From the NCBI RefSeq assembly GCF_000632495.1, contig NZ_JFZT01000035.1:4151-68150 (forward strand): a stretch of DNA of 64,000 bases. Direction: 5' to 3'. Shown here piece after piece: positions 1 through 8,104 of the stretch; the stretch's first letter is position 1; every line of letters starts with the position of its first letter. The DNA comes from Candidatus Acidianus copahuensis (GTDB lineage Archaea; Thermoproteota; Thermoprotei_A; Sulfolobales; Sulfolobaceae). A program made the position numbers and the translations under genes. The notes beneath the pieces are model-generated. The model was given only the letters and a program-made list of their open reading frames with translations, did no database searches and was not told where the DNA came from.

Positions 1-258
1 TCATGGTAAGATGACGCTATGAGGTTTTATCGACATTTGACGACGTTCAAGGATTTTTTAAAAATTATCTATTTATTTGGTATAACGTGACACTAAACGT
101 TTCAGTTATTAAAATTTTAATACTATGAATAATATCTGAGAAGAGTTTTATATAGATCCCATAAGAGGTTATCCATAATCCATGATAAGATCTTTCCTTA
201 ACTATCCTTAAGACAAAAATTTCTTGATTTATTAGGACGTCCTACTGCACTATTATAT

Positions 259-1530
259 ATGAAATTAGCAGTTCTAGGTTCAAATAAGTTAGTTACAACA
301 ACTGATGCAATACTTACTGAGATCTTTGCTGGGGTAAGACCTGATGAAGTAATTATTCTCGCTGAGGAGGAACCGAAAAAGCCATTTAATGAACTAAAAA
401 ACGTCTTATCAGTGGTAGGATTAAACGCCGAAATTAAAGCGAAAGTCCTGGGAGAAGGGGTAAAGTCATGGAGAGAGAATATTCCTTCTGTAGAAGCAGA
501 CGTCGCAGACGTAACACCTGGAAGGAAATATATGGCATATGCAGTCTTAGCCTATTCGAAAACAAGGGAGATAAGATACGCTTATCTTAAAGAGGAGCAA
601 AAGGGTTACAAGATTTTTGGATATGTCCCTTTTGATAAGATTAAACTTCTTGAAATGAGATCTGGTAATGAAGTCCAACTTGATCCACCAAAGACAAAAA
701 GAGGATTAGAGAGAAAAGTAAAACTTTCTACGGATAGCCTGAATGCGCTTATAAACATCTACTCCCTTCTCGGAGAAGTTACCATAAGGTATGATCAAAA
801 TGAGATGAAAAAGAAAGACTTATCAAAACAAAATTTTTATGATCTATCTAATGAAGAGCAAATGTGTTTAACAAGGAGCGGATTCTTTAAGTTTGAAAGA
901 GAGAAAGATGTCATGCAAGAGGCTATGGGGGACAGTTTCTTTTTTGCGGATACTAACATATATATAAAAATAGGTGATAGACTAAGAGATATAGCCTATA
1001 ATAGAGCATCTGGAATGAGATTGCTCTCTTCCAGAGCAGTGTATAACGAACTAATAGAGCACACTAAGAATACTCAAAGGGATAATTCCGTTATTATGTT
1101 TCATTTAGGCATGTCAACTTATAGGAGACTCCATCAACCACCATTAACCTCTGAAATACGAGGGCAAGGAGATATTCCGTTAATATTTGAGGCTAAAAAA
1201 CTCAAAGCAGAACTCCCTAATAATCTAGTTATTATAACCCAAGATAAGAGAGTATCCTCATCTTCTTCCTCTCAAGGCGTAAAGAGCATTTACGTAGGGA
1301 ATCCCTCTCCTTCAATGAATGGAAATATAGGGGAGTTTTTATACTGTCTTAGCTTTTACAAGAATATTGACATAGTTGTAAAGGGAGAGAGAATGGCAGA
1401 GTTGCATAACGAAGTTTTATCTGACAATTTTACTAATAAACTTTCTCAGATTAAGACAATAAATGATGAATACAATTATCCCAAATTTCTTAGCGAACTA
1501 GAAAAATTTTTAATGCCCTCTGAGCATTAG
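259..1530 (+). CDS. CARF-PIN protein, candidate cyclic-oligonucleotide-activated RNase
   Basis: A 423-residue protein with two recognisable parts. Residues 1-160 look like a CARF-type Rossmann sensor: a hydrophobic first strand (MKLAVLG), an alternating core, and the loop DVTPGRK near residues 84-90, which matches the DVTxGxK-type ligand-binding loop of CARF domains. Residues 225-345 form a PIN nuclease with a complete acidic set: D231 (ADTN), E264 (YNELIEH), D305 (GQGDIP) and D329 (TQDK). CARF proteins bind cyclic oligoadenylates made by type III CRISPR complexes, and PIN is one of the effector domains found fused to CARF. The inference is an RNase switched on by such a messenger. No cas genes or CRISPR array lie in the window, so it would act in trans or belong to another signalling route. 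The ATG follows directly on an AT-rich promoter stretch, so the transcript may be leaderless. The PIN call is firmer than the CARF call. Confidence 0.62.
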   Translation: MKLAVLGSNKLVTTTDAILTEIFAGVRPDEVIILAEEEPKKPFNELKNVLSVVGLNAEIKAKVLGEGVKSWRENIPSVEADVADVTPGRKYMAYAVLAYSKTREIRYAYLKEEQKGYKIFGYVPFDKIKLLEMRSGNEVQLDPPKTKRGLERKVKLSTDSLNALINIYSLLGEVTIRYDQNEMKKKDLSKQNFYDLSNEEQMCLTRSGFFKFEREKDVMQEAMGDSFFFADTNIYIKIGDRLRDIAYNRASGMRLLSSRAVYNELIEHTKNTQRDNSVIMFHLGMSTYRRLHQPPLTSEIRGQGDIPLIFEAKKLKAELPNNLVIITQDKRVSSSSSSQGVKSIYVGNPSPSMNGNIGEFLYCLSFYKNIDIVVKGERMAELHNEVLSDNFTNKLSQIKTINDEYNYPKFLSELEKFLMPSEH

Positions 1531-2007
1531 AATCCCTCTTGATCTAAAGGGGAAACCGAATTCAATATATTTTCAATTTTATCTTTATTCTATAATTTTA
1601 GATTATTGAGTTATTTCAAATTTAATAAAATTTCATTGAGAAATTATCTCTATTTAATCGATAAATTAATTTATTAATACTCTTCCCTTCTAGAGGATAA
1701 TTTCCTGATCTGAATACAGAAGAAAAATTTTTTATGAATAAGTAGAGTAAATTTAGAATTTAAAAAGTTGTATAAATTTTTATAACCCCCTATTTTAGAA
1801 TTCCGCGTAGATATACAAAGGAAAATTATTTGTTCAAAATAGCATATAATTCCATATCTATAGGTTTAAATATATGGAAAAACGTTTTATATTCTTTGTG
1901 TTCAAAGAATTAAAAAATATTCATCCGTTAAGACAGTTAAGATCAAAGGTTAATTGTAAGGTTCTTCTAGGATAATTTTTAATCTTTGAGGTTAAATAAT
2001 TTAACTT
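1531..2007. other. AT-rich intergenic region without a recognisable gene
   Basis: This 477-bp stretch has no convincing ORF on either strand and no clear hairpin. It is extremely AT-rich and must hold the promoter of the downstream GTG-start gene. I see nothing else in it. Confidence 0.6.
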
Positions 2008-2850
2008 GTGTCCAGCGACATTGTAGAGAGGTTGAAAAACGATTCTGAATTCATTAAAAAAGTAGCTGAGGCACTATCTACTAATGCTATACTTTCACAG
2101 TTAGGTGTTATCGAAAGAAAAGTGGACTATCTGATGGATATAGATAAACTCGTGTGGGAGAAATTTTCAGAGAACGATAAGAAGTTTAACGCGTTACTAG
2201 AGGAAATCCATAAACTAAGGGAAGACTTAATCAAGGAAGACATGAGACATAACCAAGAAATGGAGAAGATGAGACAGGACTTTGACGAGAAGATGCAGAA
2301 GGAAGACATGAGACATAACCAAGAAATGGAGAAGATGAGACAGGACTTTGACGAGAAGATGCAGAAGGAAGACATGAGACATAACCAAGAAATGGAGAAG
2401 ATGAGACAGGACTTTGACGAGAAGATGCAAAAATTTAGAACTGATATCAGAAAAGACGTTAAAGTTATAAAAAAGACTCTTGAAAACTTGAGTATATCTA
2501 TTGAGGATGAAGCAATTGAGTTCTTAGCCTATAAGTTAAGAAAAGATTATAACATTGACGTTAATGTAATCTCTCTTAATATCCAAAAGGTAGTAGAGAT
2601 AGACATTTTCGCTGAGTTGAGCGATTCGATAGTTGTTGGCGAAGTAAAGGTAAGAGCGGGAATAAAAGCAATCAAACAGCTTGAGGATTCAATAACTAAG
2701 TTAATGAAAGTTAGGCCAGAGCTAGGCAAAAAGAAAATAATCCGAATGATTTATGCTAAAAAGATGACTCCTGATCTAATCGAAGAATGTAGAAAGAGGG
2801 GCGTTTATTTAACTAACGGTATATCGGATTTAACCCATCTAGTTTTGTAA
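2008..2850 (+). CDS. Coiled-coil repeat protein with PD-(D/E)XK-like C-terminus (DUF3782-like)
   Basis: A 280-residue protein beginning at GTG. Residues 1-70 are helical. Residues about 76-141 are three nearly perfect copies of a 22-residue charged coiled-coil unit (KEDMRHNQEM... to DEKMQ). The C-terminal 110 residues alternate hydrophobic strands and carry the signature of a PD-(D/E)XK nuclease-like fold: an E-containing helix (EDEAIEF), then EIDIFAE, a turn, and VVGEVKVR, giving D-x(n)-E-x-K. This layout resembles the Sulfolobales DUF3782-type families, whose function is not established. A second gene with the same plan but a different repeat lies at 20881. It stands alone, with a long gap before it and decayed genes after it. 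The coiled coil probably mediates oligomerisation. Nuclease activity is inferred only from the motif. Confidence 0.68.
   Translation: MSSDIVERLKNDSEFIKKVAEALSTNAILSQLGVIERKVDYLMDIDKLVWEKFSENDKKFNALLEEIHKLREDLIKEDMRHNQEMEKMRQDFDEKMQKEDMRHNQEMEKMRQDFDEKMQKEDMRHNQEMEKMRQDFDEKMQKFRTDIRKDVKVIKKTLENLSISIEDEAIEFLAYKLRKDYNIDVNVISLNIQKVVEIDIFAELSDSIVVGEVKVRAGIKAIKQLEDSITKLMKVRPELGKKKIIRMIYAKKMTPDLIEECRKRGVYLTNGISDLTHLVL
2233..2430 (+). repeat. Three tandem 66-bp coding repeats
   Basis: Three consecutive 66-bp units in frame inside the coiled-coil gene, starting at 2233, 2299 and 2365. They are essentially identical at nucleotide level, with a difference only in the last codons of unit 3. Silent sites have not diverged, so the expansion is recent or is kept uniform by recombination. 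Copy number probably varies between strains. Confidence 0.93.
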
Positions 2851-2887
2851 GTTTTTTAAAGACTTCGCGGAAAAGTTTGAAAGTAAA

Positions 2888-3357
2888 TCAACGTCGAATA
2901 ATTCCTTTATACCTTCTGAAGTTAAATTTCAGGGGAGATCTAAAGTAAGAGCAATCTGGTCTTTTCCATATATTATAAGTTGATAAACCTGCCTTCCTTT
3001 TTCCGCCTATATCAATTTGAGAAGTTACAGTTGTAGTCCAGGTAAAGGCTTGATTTATTGCTAGAAGACTCATAACGATTAAGAGGATAATAAACGTCTT
3101 GGAAAGGAAAAGGAGAAGATCTAAAAAATAGCTACTATCCAACCATACATCAGTATCCTTTTCCTTCCTAAAACATCTGAAAACCTTCCAGCTATAAAGT
3201 TAAAGCTTCCTTTTACAAATCCAAATATAATTAGCGGGATAAATATTAACGTGCTTTCCAAGCTCTCTTGGGCATAAGGGACAATTATTCTTAAAAAACC
3301 TAGATAAATGCCTGTAAATGTCACGAGTATTGTGAAAAGTAGAAATTGTCTCTTCAT
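2888..3357 (-). pseudogene. Remnant of an MFS transporter
   Basis: The minus strand starting at 3357 reads MKRQFLLFTILV..., about 78 residues with two hydrophobic segments and the MFS loop-2/3 signature GRFSDVLGRKR, then stops. A second frame carries LLAINQAFTWTTTVTSQIDIGG, which matches a middle segment of archaeal MFS proteins (NQ-x-TW-x-x-TVTSxID), and runs out in an unrelated frame. A full MFS protein is about 380-400 residues; fewer than 150 survive, in two frames with an internal deletion. It is divergent from the decayed TrmB regulator starting at 3401, which suggests a former regulator/transporter pair lost together. Confidence 0.75.
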
Positions 3358-3400
3358 AAATGAAGTTAAAAAATATAAAGATAAAAAGGAATTATTCATT

Positions 3401-4072
3401 ATGGAGAGTGAAAAGACCATCAAAAATCTCTTAAAGTTAGGATTAACAGAATATGAGGCAAGGATTTACGTTATACTTCTAAAGAACTGTTATATGACCA
3501 TGAAGGATCTTTCTGAATTATCTAAGGTACCTTATCAAAGAGTATATGATGTAGTGAAAATGCTAGAGCAAAGGATTAGTTAAAGTAATATATAGAAGAC
3601 CGAGAAAAGTAAAGTTAATAGATCCAAAAATAGCTCTCCCCACATAGAGGGATTCTATTGTAAAAAGGATAGATTTATGTATTAACTCAATTCTCGTTTC
3701 GTGGAAGCCTGAGATTGTTAAGTTAGAAAGATCTATTCATCTTGAAGGAGAGAGGACAATAAGAAGAGAGTTTAGAAAGTTAATGGCTGAATCTAAGGAG
3801 CTGAGAATAGTTTATGATAATCCTCCTGCTTGGATGTTAAACTACCTAAATAAATTTAGAGGAAAAGTGCAATTTATAACTTCAGCTAAATTAAGGGCAA
3901 GGATTGGATAATTAAGGTTGTCCCAAACGTTAAATCAAAGTTTATTATTTTTGATAATGCGATAATGATGACAATAAATGACAATGATGAAACTGCCATT
4001 ATAGATTCATGTATAGGTTGTATAATACAAGGAAGTGAGCACTTTGAATTACAGTGGAAATTAACTGAATAA
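3401..4072 (+). pseudogene. Frameshifted TrmB-family transcriptional regulator
   Basis: The ATG at 3401 opens a typical TrmB winged helix (NLLKLGLTEYEARIYVILL, then a recognition region SKVPYQRVYDVVKMLE). At about 3570 the reading frame shifts: the next frame continues GLVKVIYRRPRKVKLIDPK, meets an in-frame stop near 3643, resumes as a helical linker (IHLEGERTIRREFRKLMAES) to about 3910, then needs a further shift to reach KSKFIIFDNAIMMTIND and a C-terminus ending at the TAA at 4072. Total length and domain order fit an intact TrmB-like sugar-sensing regulator, so this is a recently broken gene. Its likely target was the divergent MFS gene, also decayed. Confidence 0.8.
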
Positions 4073-4112
4073 GGTGAATAAAGTCTTTTTTCGCCTTTAT
4101 GAAGAATAATCC

Positions 4113-4835
4113 ATGATATTTAGGCAATTAATAAGGGAGAATGGAGGATGTGTAACTTACATTTTTGGATATTCGCAAGCAAGGGAATTGTTTGTGGTGG
4201 ATCCAATATTAGAAGGAGTAGGAGGTATAATAGACCTTTCCAAAAGACTTAACATGAAAGTAGAATATATTATAGAAACTCACACTCATGCCGATCACTT
4301 ATCTGGCGCTAGGAAACTGGCATCGATAACTGGTTCGAAGGTAGTCTACGGAGAGGGACACTCAATTATGTACCCAATAGAGACTATTAAAGATGGAGAA
4401 GAGATAAAGCTAGGTAATACAAGAGTAAATGCATTAACGACACCTGGACATACACCGGATTCTATATCGCTTTTGATAACGGATCTTAAAGGAGGCAATG
4501 AACCTTGGGCGGTAATAACTGGTGATACGCTTTTTGTCGGTTCTGTTGGAAGAGTAGATATAGGAAAGGAAGATTCCTGGGAAGATTTGTTCAGATCTCT
4601 TCAAAAATTGAGAACTCTCCCTGACTACTTAGAAATCCTTCCAGCTCACACATCTGGTTCCGCCTGTGGAATAGACATAAGTGGAAAACCTTTTTCAACA
4701 ATAGGTTTCGAAAAGAAGTTCAATAAGTATCTCAGAATTGAAAAGAAAGAAGAATTTGCTAAGTTATTCATAAATCAGAGCAAACCTGAAGAGTTTGAAA
4801 AAAATATAGAGAAAAACAGAGAAGGTGTATTATAG
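4113..4835 (+). CDS. MBL-fold hydrolase, persulfide dioxygenase (ETHE1)-like
   Basis: A 240-residue metallo-beta-lactamase-fold protein. The metal motif HTHADH is at residues about 57-62, followed by the downstream histidine of TPGHTPDS, the bridging aspartate of GDTLFVGSVGRVD, and the C-terminal histidine in PAHTSGSACG. The tail (CGIDISGKP, STIGFEKKFN) is typical of the persulfide dioxygenase/hydroxyacylglutathione hydrolase branch. The family includes ETHE1 enzymes, which oxidise glutathione persulfide or polysulfide to sulfite, and glyoxalase II. A sulfur role would suit Sulfolobales but the substrate is inferred. The gene is monocistronic, between a dead regulator and a convergent por operon. 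Confidence 0.75.
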   Translation: MIFRQLIRENGGCVTYIFGYSQARELFVVDPILEGVGGIIDLSKRLNMKVEYIIETHTHADHLSGARKLASITGSKVVYGEGHSIMYPIETIKDGEEIKLGNTRVNALTTPGHTPDSISLLITDLKGGNEPWAVITGDTLFVGSVGRVDIGKEDSWEDLFRSLQKLRTLPDYLEILPAHTSGSACGIDISGKPFSTIGFEKKFNKYLRIEKKEEFAKLFINQSKPEEFEKNIEKNREGVL

Positions 4836-5176
4836 AGTATTGTTTCTTTGTATTAAAAATAAAATATAAAATTCGAAAAACAAATGAAAACCGTGTAAAC
4901 TAATCAGTACATTAGACAATTTAGAAGCAGTGAGGCCACGCTAAAGTAGCCTATTACCTTTATCGCCTTCCTTAAAGTTCAAGACGATAATGTTTTTTAA
5001 CTTTCTCTTAACAAAGGTTAACGGGACCGTAAATGATACGTGTTATTCCTCCTTGGTAATACATCCTCTCTAATCTTTTTCTGTTTAGTTTAAATTCAAT
5101 TAGTTGGATATTGATCTTTTATATATGTTTTTACTACTGTGAGTTTTGCTCTAAAACTATGTGAAGTCTTTTGCCC
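4836..5176. other. Intergenic region, no recognisable gene
   Basis: A 340-bp gap between two convergent transcription units. Short stretches are less AT-rich (about 4920-5060) and may be decayed coding or element DNA, but I could not assign them. No ORF of useful length is present. Confidence 0.5.
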
Positions 5177-5198
5177 AAGATAAAAAAATATTTATCTT
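5177..5198 (-). terminator. Hairpin/poly-T terminator after the por operon
   Basis: On the minus strand AAGATAAA and TTTATCTT form an 8-bp inverted repeat with seven consecutive T residues between and beside the arms, overlapping the stop codon of the last gene. Poly-T tracts are the usual archaeal termination signal. Confidence 0.5.
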
Positions 5199-6085
5199 TT
5201 CAGGTTTAGACTTATTCTTTCCCATAATTCGTCAATATATCTCTCGAGATCCTCTATACCTTTCTCATCTATTTTCTTAAATCTACCTTGAATTGAGAGA
5301 AAGTCTTTAAGTGGCCTTCTCGTTTCCTTTTTTAAGCAGTGGAGCGACTCCGGACTGACCTCTATCCTACCATCTTTCCATTTGAAGAGAGGCCAGTAAC
5401 ACGTTTGAACAGCTAACTTAGCTACCTCTGCTGTTCTTGAAGGATCGAATAACCAACCATAGGGATCCGGTGTAAGAACATGGACATACTTAAATCCTCT
5501 TATTGTTTTTGCCTCCCTAACTTTATCTATAAAGTCATGTGGATAACCTACTGAGGCAGTTGCAACATAAGGAATGTTATGATCGATCATAATAAAGGGT
5601 ATCTCCTTCTTATTTCCACTCTTTCCCTCTGGAGTAGTCGGCGTTAATGCTCCGTGAGGAGTTGAACCGCTCCTATGTCCTCCTGTGTTCATGTAAGCTT
5701 CATTATCAACGCACAAGTAGATAAAATCCTCATTTCTTTCCGCCGCCCCACTAAGCGACGCAAAGCCAATGTCTGAAGTTCCCCCATCTCCTGCCCATAC
5801 TACAACAGTAACATCCCTATTTCTTCTCTTATACGCTCTCCACATACCAGATGCAGCAGGTGGTCCTGCAGCGAAGGCTATATTAAGTGAGGCGTAACCG
5901 TAGGCGTTCTTTGGAGCTAACCCTTGAGTTACAGATGAACAACCAGCTATTACAACCAGAGCGACATCTTTTCCGAGCGCCATACTTAACATTCTCATAG
6001 CAATGTTCTCAGGACAACCAGGACACGCTGAAGTCCCGGACATCAATGAAGTGTCATTCAACATCTTTCGGATTCCTAAGCTCAA
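5192..6085 (-). CDS. porB: Pyruvate/2-oxoacid:ferredoxin oxidoreductase, beta subunit
   Basis: A 297-residue thiamine-diphosphate-binding subunit. The N-terminus has the cluster-binding CPGCPEN motif, and the ThDP/Mg2+ motif GDGGTSDIGF...N is at about residues 95-125 (AGDGGTSDIG, ending in VDNEAYMNTG). GHRSGSTPHGA further supports PorB over other 2-oxoacid oxidoreductase betas. The complex oxidises pyruvate to acetyl-CoA, CO2 and reduced ferredoxin in the cytoplasm. It is last in a gamma-delta-alpha-beta operon and overlaps the end of porA. The start is uncertain: later in-frame ATGs at 6064 and 6043 (MSGTSACPGC) would reduce or remove the overlap and match shorter PorB N-termini. Confidence 0.9.
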   Translation of the reverse strand: MSLGIRKMLNDTSLMSGTSACPGCPENIAMRMLSMALGKDVALVVIAGCSSVTQGLAPKNAYGYASLNIAFAAGPPAASGMWRAYKRRNRDVTVVVWAGDGGTSDIGFASLSGAAERNEDFIYLCVDNEAYMNTGGHRSGSTPHGALTPTTPEGKSGNKKEIPFIMIDHNIPYVATASVGYPHDFIDKVREAKTIRGFKYVHVLTPDPYGWLFDPSRTAEVAKLAVQTCYWPLFKWKDGRIEVSPESLHCLKKETRRPLKDFLSIQGRFKKIDEKGIEDLERYIDELWERISLNLKR

Positions 6086-7247
6086 CCTTTTCCACCTCAG
6101 CAGGATAATACCACTCTACTCCGTCCGATCTTTCCTCTTTTGCTTCTTTCAAAAACTTAAGGATAATTCTCTTAAAGTCTTCCTTGTTAAGGAGAACACC
6201 ACCAAGACCAGTTACAACTCCTTTAACTTGATTTCTAACAGTAGCCTTTACTTCCAAGTAAAGTGGACCTCCTCTTCCCAATGAAGTTGCCCTATCCATA
6301 ACTAATATACCCTTAACGTTTTCTAGTTCCTTAATCTCGCTTTCAGCCCAAGGTCTTAAGTAACGTATCCTTAGCATTCCAATGTTTATCCCCTTTTCCC
6401 TAAGTTCATCAATCGCCTCCATTGCATCCCCAGCCCAAGCTCCCATCAAGACTAGCGCATAATCAGCGTCTTCCATTCTGTACTTTACGTTTAACGTTCT
6501 ATAATTGTTAAATGGGCTAATTTTCTCGTAATCCTTTCCTATTTCCTTTATTACGCTCTCAGCGGATTGAATTGCACTGTGAATTGAGTGCCTCAGCTTC
6601 ATGTATTCCACAGGAGGAAATATATTTCCCATTCCTATTGGTGCCTCAGGATCAATAACGTAGGGTTGTCTCCTAGGTGGAAGGAACGCGTCAACTTCCT
6701 CCTGTGAAGGTAGGTAAACATTTGTCTTCATGTGAGTCAATATGAATCCATCCATTCCCACCATCATTGGAAGGAAAACCCTTTCATCCTCGGATATTCT
6801 AAAGCCTTGAAGAACAAGATCAAAGGCCTCCTGAGGATTTGAGGCGAAAGCCATTATCCACCCGCTATCCCTTTCTGACATAAAGTCGGTATTCTCGTTC
6901 CATATATTCCAAGGTGCACCAACAGCTCTAGTACCTACCATCATAACTAGCGGTACTCTAGATCCCGATGCCCACCAAACCATTTCGTGCATGTATAGAA
7001 GTCCTTGAGAACCGGTAGCTGTAAAAGACCTAACTCCAGCTGCACCTGCTCCTAACGTAACCCCCATTGCTGCATGTTCGCTTTCTACTCTTACTATATC
7101 GGCATCAATTTCTCCTTCTGCCTTCATTTCAGCTAACTTTTCTATTACTGTTGTCTGAGGAGTAATGGGGTAAATTCCCACTACTCCTACTCTAGCTAGC
7201 TTCACTGCATTTGCTACAGCCTCATTTGCTGACATAACTTTTCTCAT
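6054..7247 (-). CDS. porA: Pyruvate/2-oxoacid:ferredoxin oxidoreductase, alpha subunit
   Basis: About 397 residues from the start chosen at 7247 (MRKVMSANEAVANAV). An upstream in-frame codon would give a longer protein but lies inside the delta gene; the 7247 ATG overlaps the delta stop as ATGA and has GGAGGG about 9 bases before it. YPITPQTTV near residue 25 is the hallmark of the 2-oxoacid oxidoreductase alpha pyrimidine-binding domain, and the later RPWAE and DRATSLGRGGPL segments belong to the C-terminal domain. With beta it forms the active site that decarboxylates the 2-oxoacid. Gene order and separate subunits are the archaeal four-subunit form. Pyruvate is the most likely substrate, but 2-oxoisovalerate-type enzymes are close relatives. 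Confidence 0.9.
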   Translation of the reverse strand: MRKVMSANEAVANAVKLARVGVVGIYPITPQTTVIEKLAEMKAEGEIDADIVRVESEHAAMGVTLGAGAAGVRSFTATGSQGLLYMHEMVWWASGSRVPLVMMVGTRAVGAPWNIWNENTDFMSERDSGWIMAFASNPQEAFDLVLQGFRISEDERVFLPMMVGMDGFILTHMKTNVYLPSQEEVDAFLPPRRQPYVIDPEAPIGMGNIFPPVEYMKLRHSIHSAIQSAESVIKEIGKDYEKISPFNNYRTLNVKYRMEDADYALVLMGAWAGDAMEAIDELREKGINIGMLRIRYLRPWAESEIKELENVKGILVMDRATSLGRGGPLYLEVKATVRNQVKGVVTGLGGVLLNKEDFKRIILKFLKEAKEERSDGVEWYYPAEVEKVELRNPKDVE

Positions 7248-7507
7248 TGATCTTCTCCCTCCATTAATATTGCCTTCACTGGGCAAACATTGGCGCAAAT
7301 TCCACATCCCTTACAGTAATCGTAATCAACCTCGACTTTACCGTCAATAACGTGAATAGTAGCCTCTGGACAAAACATCCAACAAGCCCTACACCCTATA
7401 CACTTATTTAAGTTTACAACCGGTCTCACAAACCTCCATGTTCCGGTTTGCCCTCCTGCTCCTTTTCCTGGGACAGTAATAGGAAAGTACTGATATTCAT
7501 GCTGCAA
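7244..7507 (-). CDS. porD: 2-oxoacid:ferredoxin oxidoreductase, delta subunit (2[4Fe-4S])
   Basis: An 87-residue ferredoxin-like subunit with two complete [4Fe-4S] motifs, CIGCRACWMFCP and CKGCGICANVCP. It carries electrons from the catalytic subunits to external ferredoxin. The N-terminus (QYFPITVPGKGAGGQTGTWR) is typical of PorD. It overlaps porG by 11 bp and porA by 4 bp, so translation is probably coupled. Length and motif spacing are normal. Confidence 0.93.
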   Translation of the reverse strand: MQHEYQYFPITVPGKGAGGQTGTWRFVRPVVNLNKCIGCRACWMFCPEATIHVIDGKVEVDYDYCKGCGICANVCPVKAILMEGEDQ

Positions 7508-8048
7508 TTTTCACAGCCCCCTTAACTCTTTCATAAGCCAACTTGACTCCTTGAACGTTTAGCTCGGCAACCTTTCCATTAAACTCCTCTCGTATTGCCT
7601 TAATTAAGGAATCCATACTCACAACCCCCATTACCCTTATAAGTGCTCCTAACATGATTAGGTTTGTCATTGGCCATCCAGATTTTACGAGACCGATCTC
7701 CTTAGCTAATGATGTTGCATCTAAATAGTAAGAATTTTCCAACGTAGTGTTTTTGCTATTTACAACAATTACTCCTCCTGGCTTTAATCCTCTTAATGGG
7801 TTTACAATTTGAAGGAGAGTTGGATCAATTACAACAACAAAGTCTGGGTTTTCCACAGGAGAGGTTATTCTTATGCTCTCCTTGGAGATCCTACAATAGG
7901 CCTCGATTGGAGCCCCTCTCCTTTCGGCTCCGTATATTGGAAAGGCTGAAGACCAGAGACCGTCTAAGCCAGCTGCTGAGGCTAGGAGTTCAGCAGCTGT
8001 AACAACTCCCTGTCCACCTCTTCCATGAAAGCGTATTTCTATCAACAT
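7497..8048 (-). CDS. porG: 2-oxoacid:ferredoxin oxidoreductase, gamma subunit
   Basis: A 183-residue gamma subunit, first in the operon. GRGGQGVVTAAELLA at residues 9-23 and the later AERRGAPIEAYCRIS segment are the family signatures. The N-terminus MLIEIRFHGRGG is the usual beginning, so the start is secure. It stabilises the alpha/beta/delta assembly and contributes to coenzyme A binding in related enzymes. A Shine-Dalgarno-like GAGGG and a TATA-like box lie upstream, consistent with the operon promoter. Confidence 0.92.
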   Translation of the reverse strand: MLIEIRFHGRGGQGVVTAAELLASAAGLDGLWSSAFPIYGAERRGAPIEAYCRISKESIRITSPVENPDFVVVIDPTLLQIVNPLRGLKPGGVIVVNSKNTTLENSYYLDATSLAKEIGLVKSGWPMTNLIMLGALIRVMGVVSMDSLIKAIREEFNGKVAELNVQGVKLAYERVKGAVKIAA

Positions 8049-8050
8049 AA

Positions 8051-8090
8051 TTCCCTCAAGATATTAATGTTTTCAAAGTTTTATAAAGTT
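8051..8090 (-). promoter_or_regulatory. Promoter and ribosome-binding site of porGDAB
   Basis: Reading on the minus strand, TTTATAAAAC (about 8079-8088) is a TATA-like box and GAGGG (8053-8057) is a Shine-Dalgarno match a few bases before the porG ATG. The distance predicts a short leader. Confidence 0.5.
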
Positions 8091-8104
8091 GTCAATAAAA
8101 AAGT

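Noticed and set aside
2127..2430. Minus-strand ORFs of 82 and 67 codons over the tandem repeats
   Set aside because: They are shadows generated by the 66-bp repeats of the plus-strand coiled-coil gene and have repetitive, non-protein-like composition.
2233..2430. Tandem repeats as a CRISPR array
   Set aside because: Units are contiguous, in frame and coding, with no spacers. No spaced short repeats were seen anywhere in the window.
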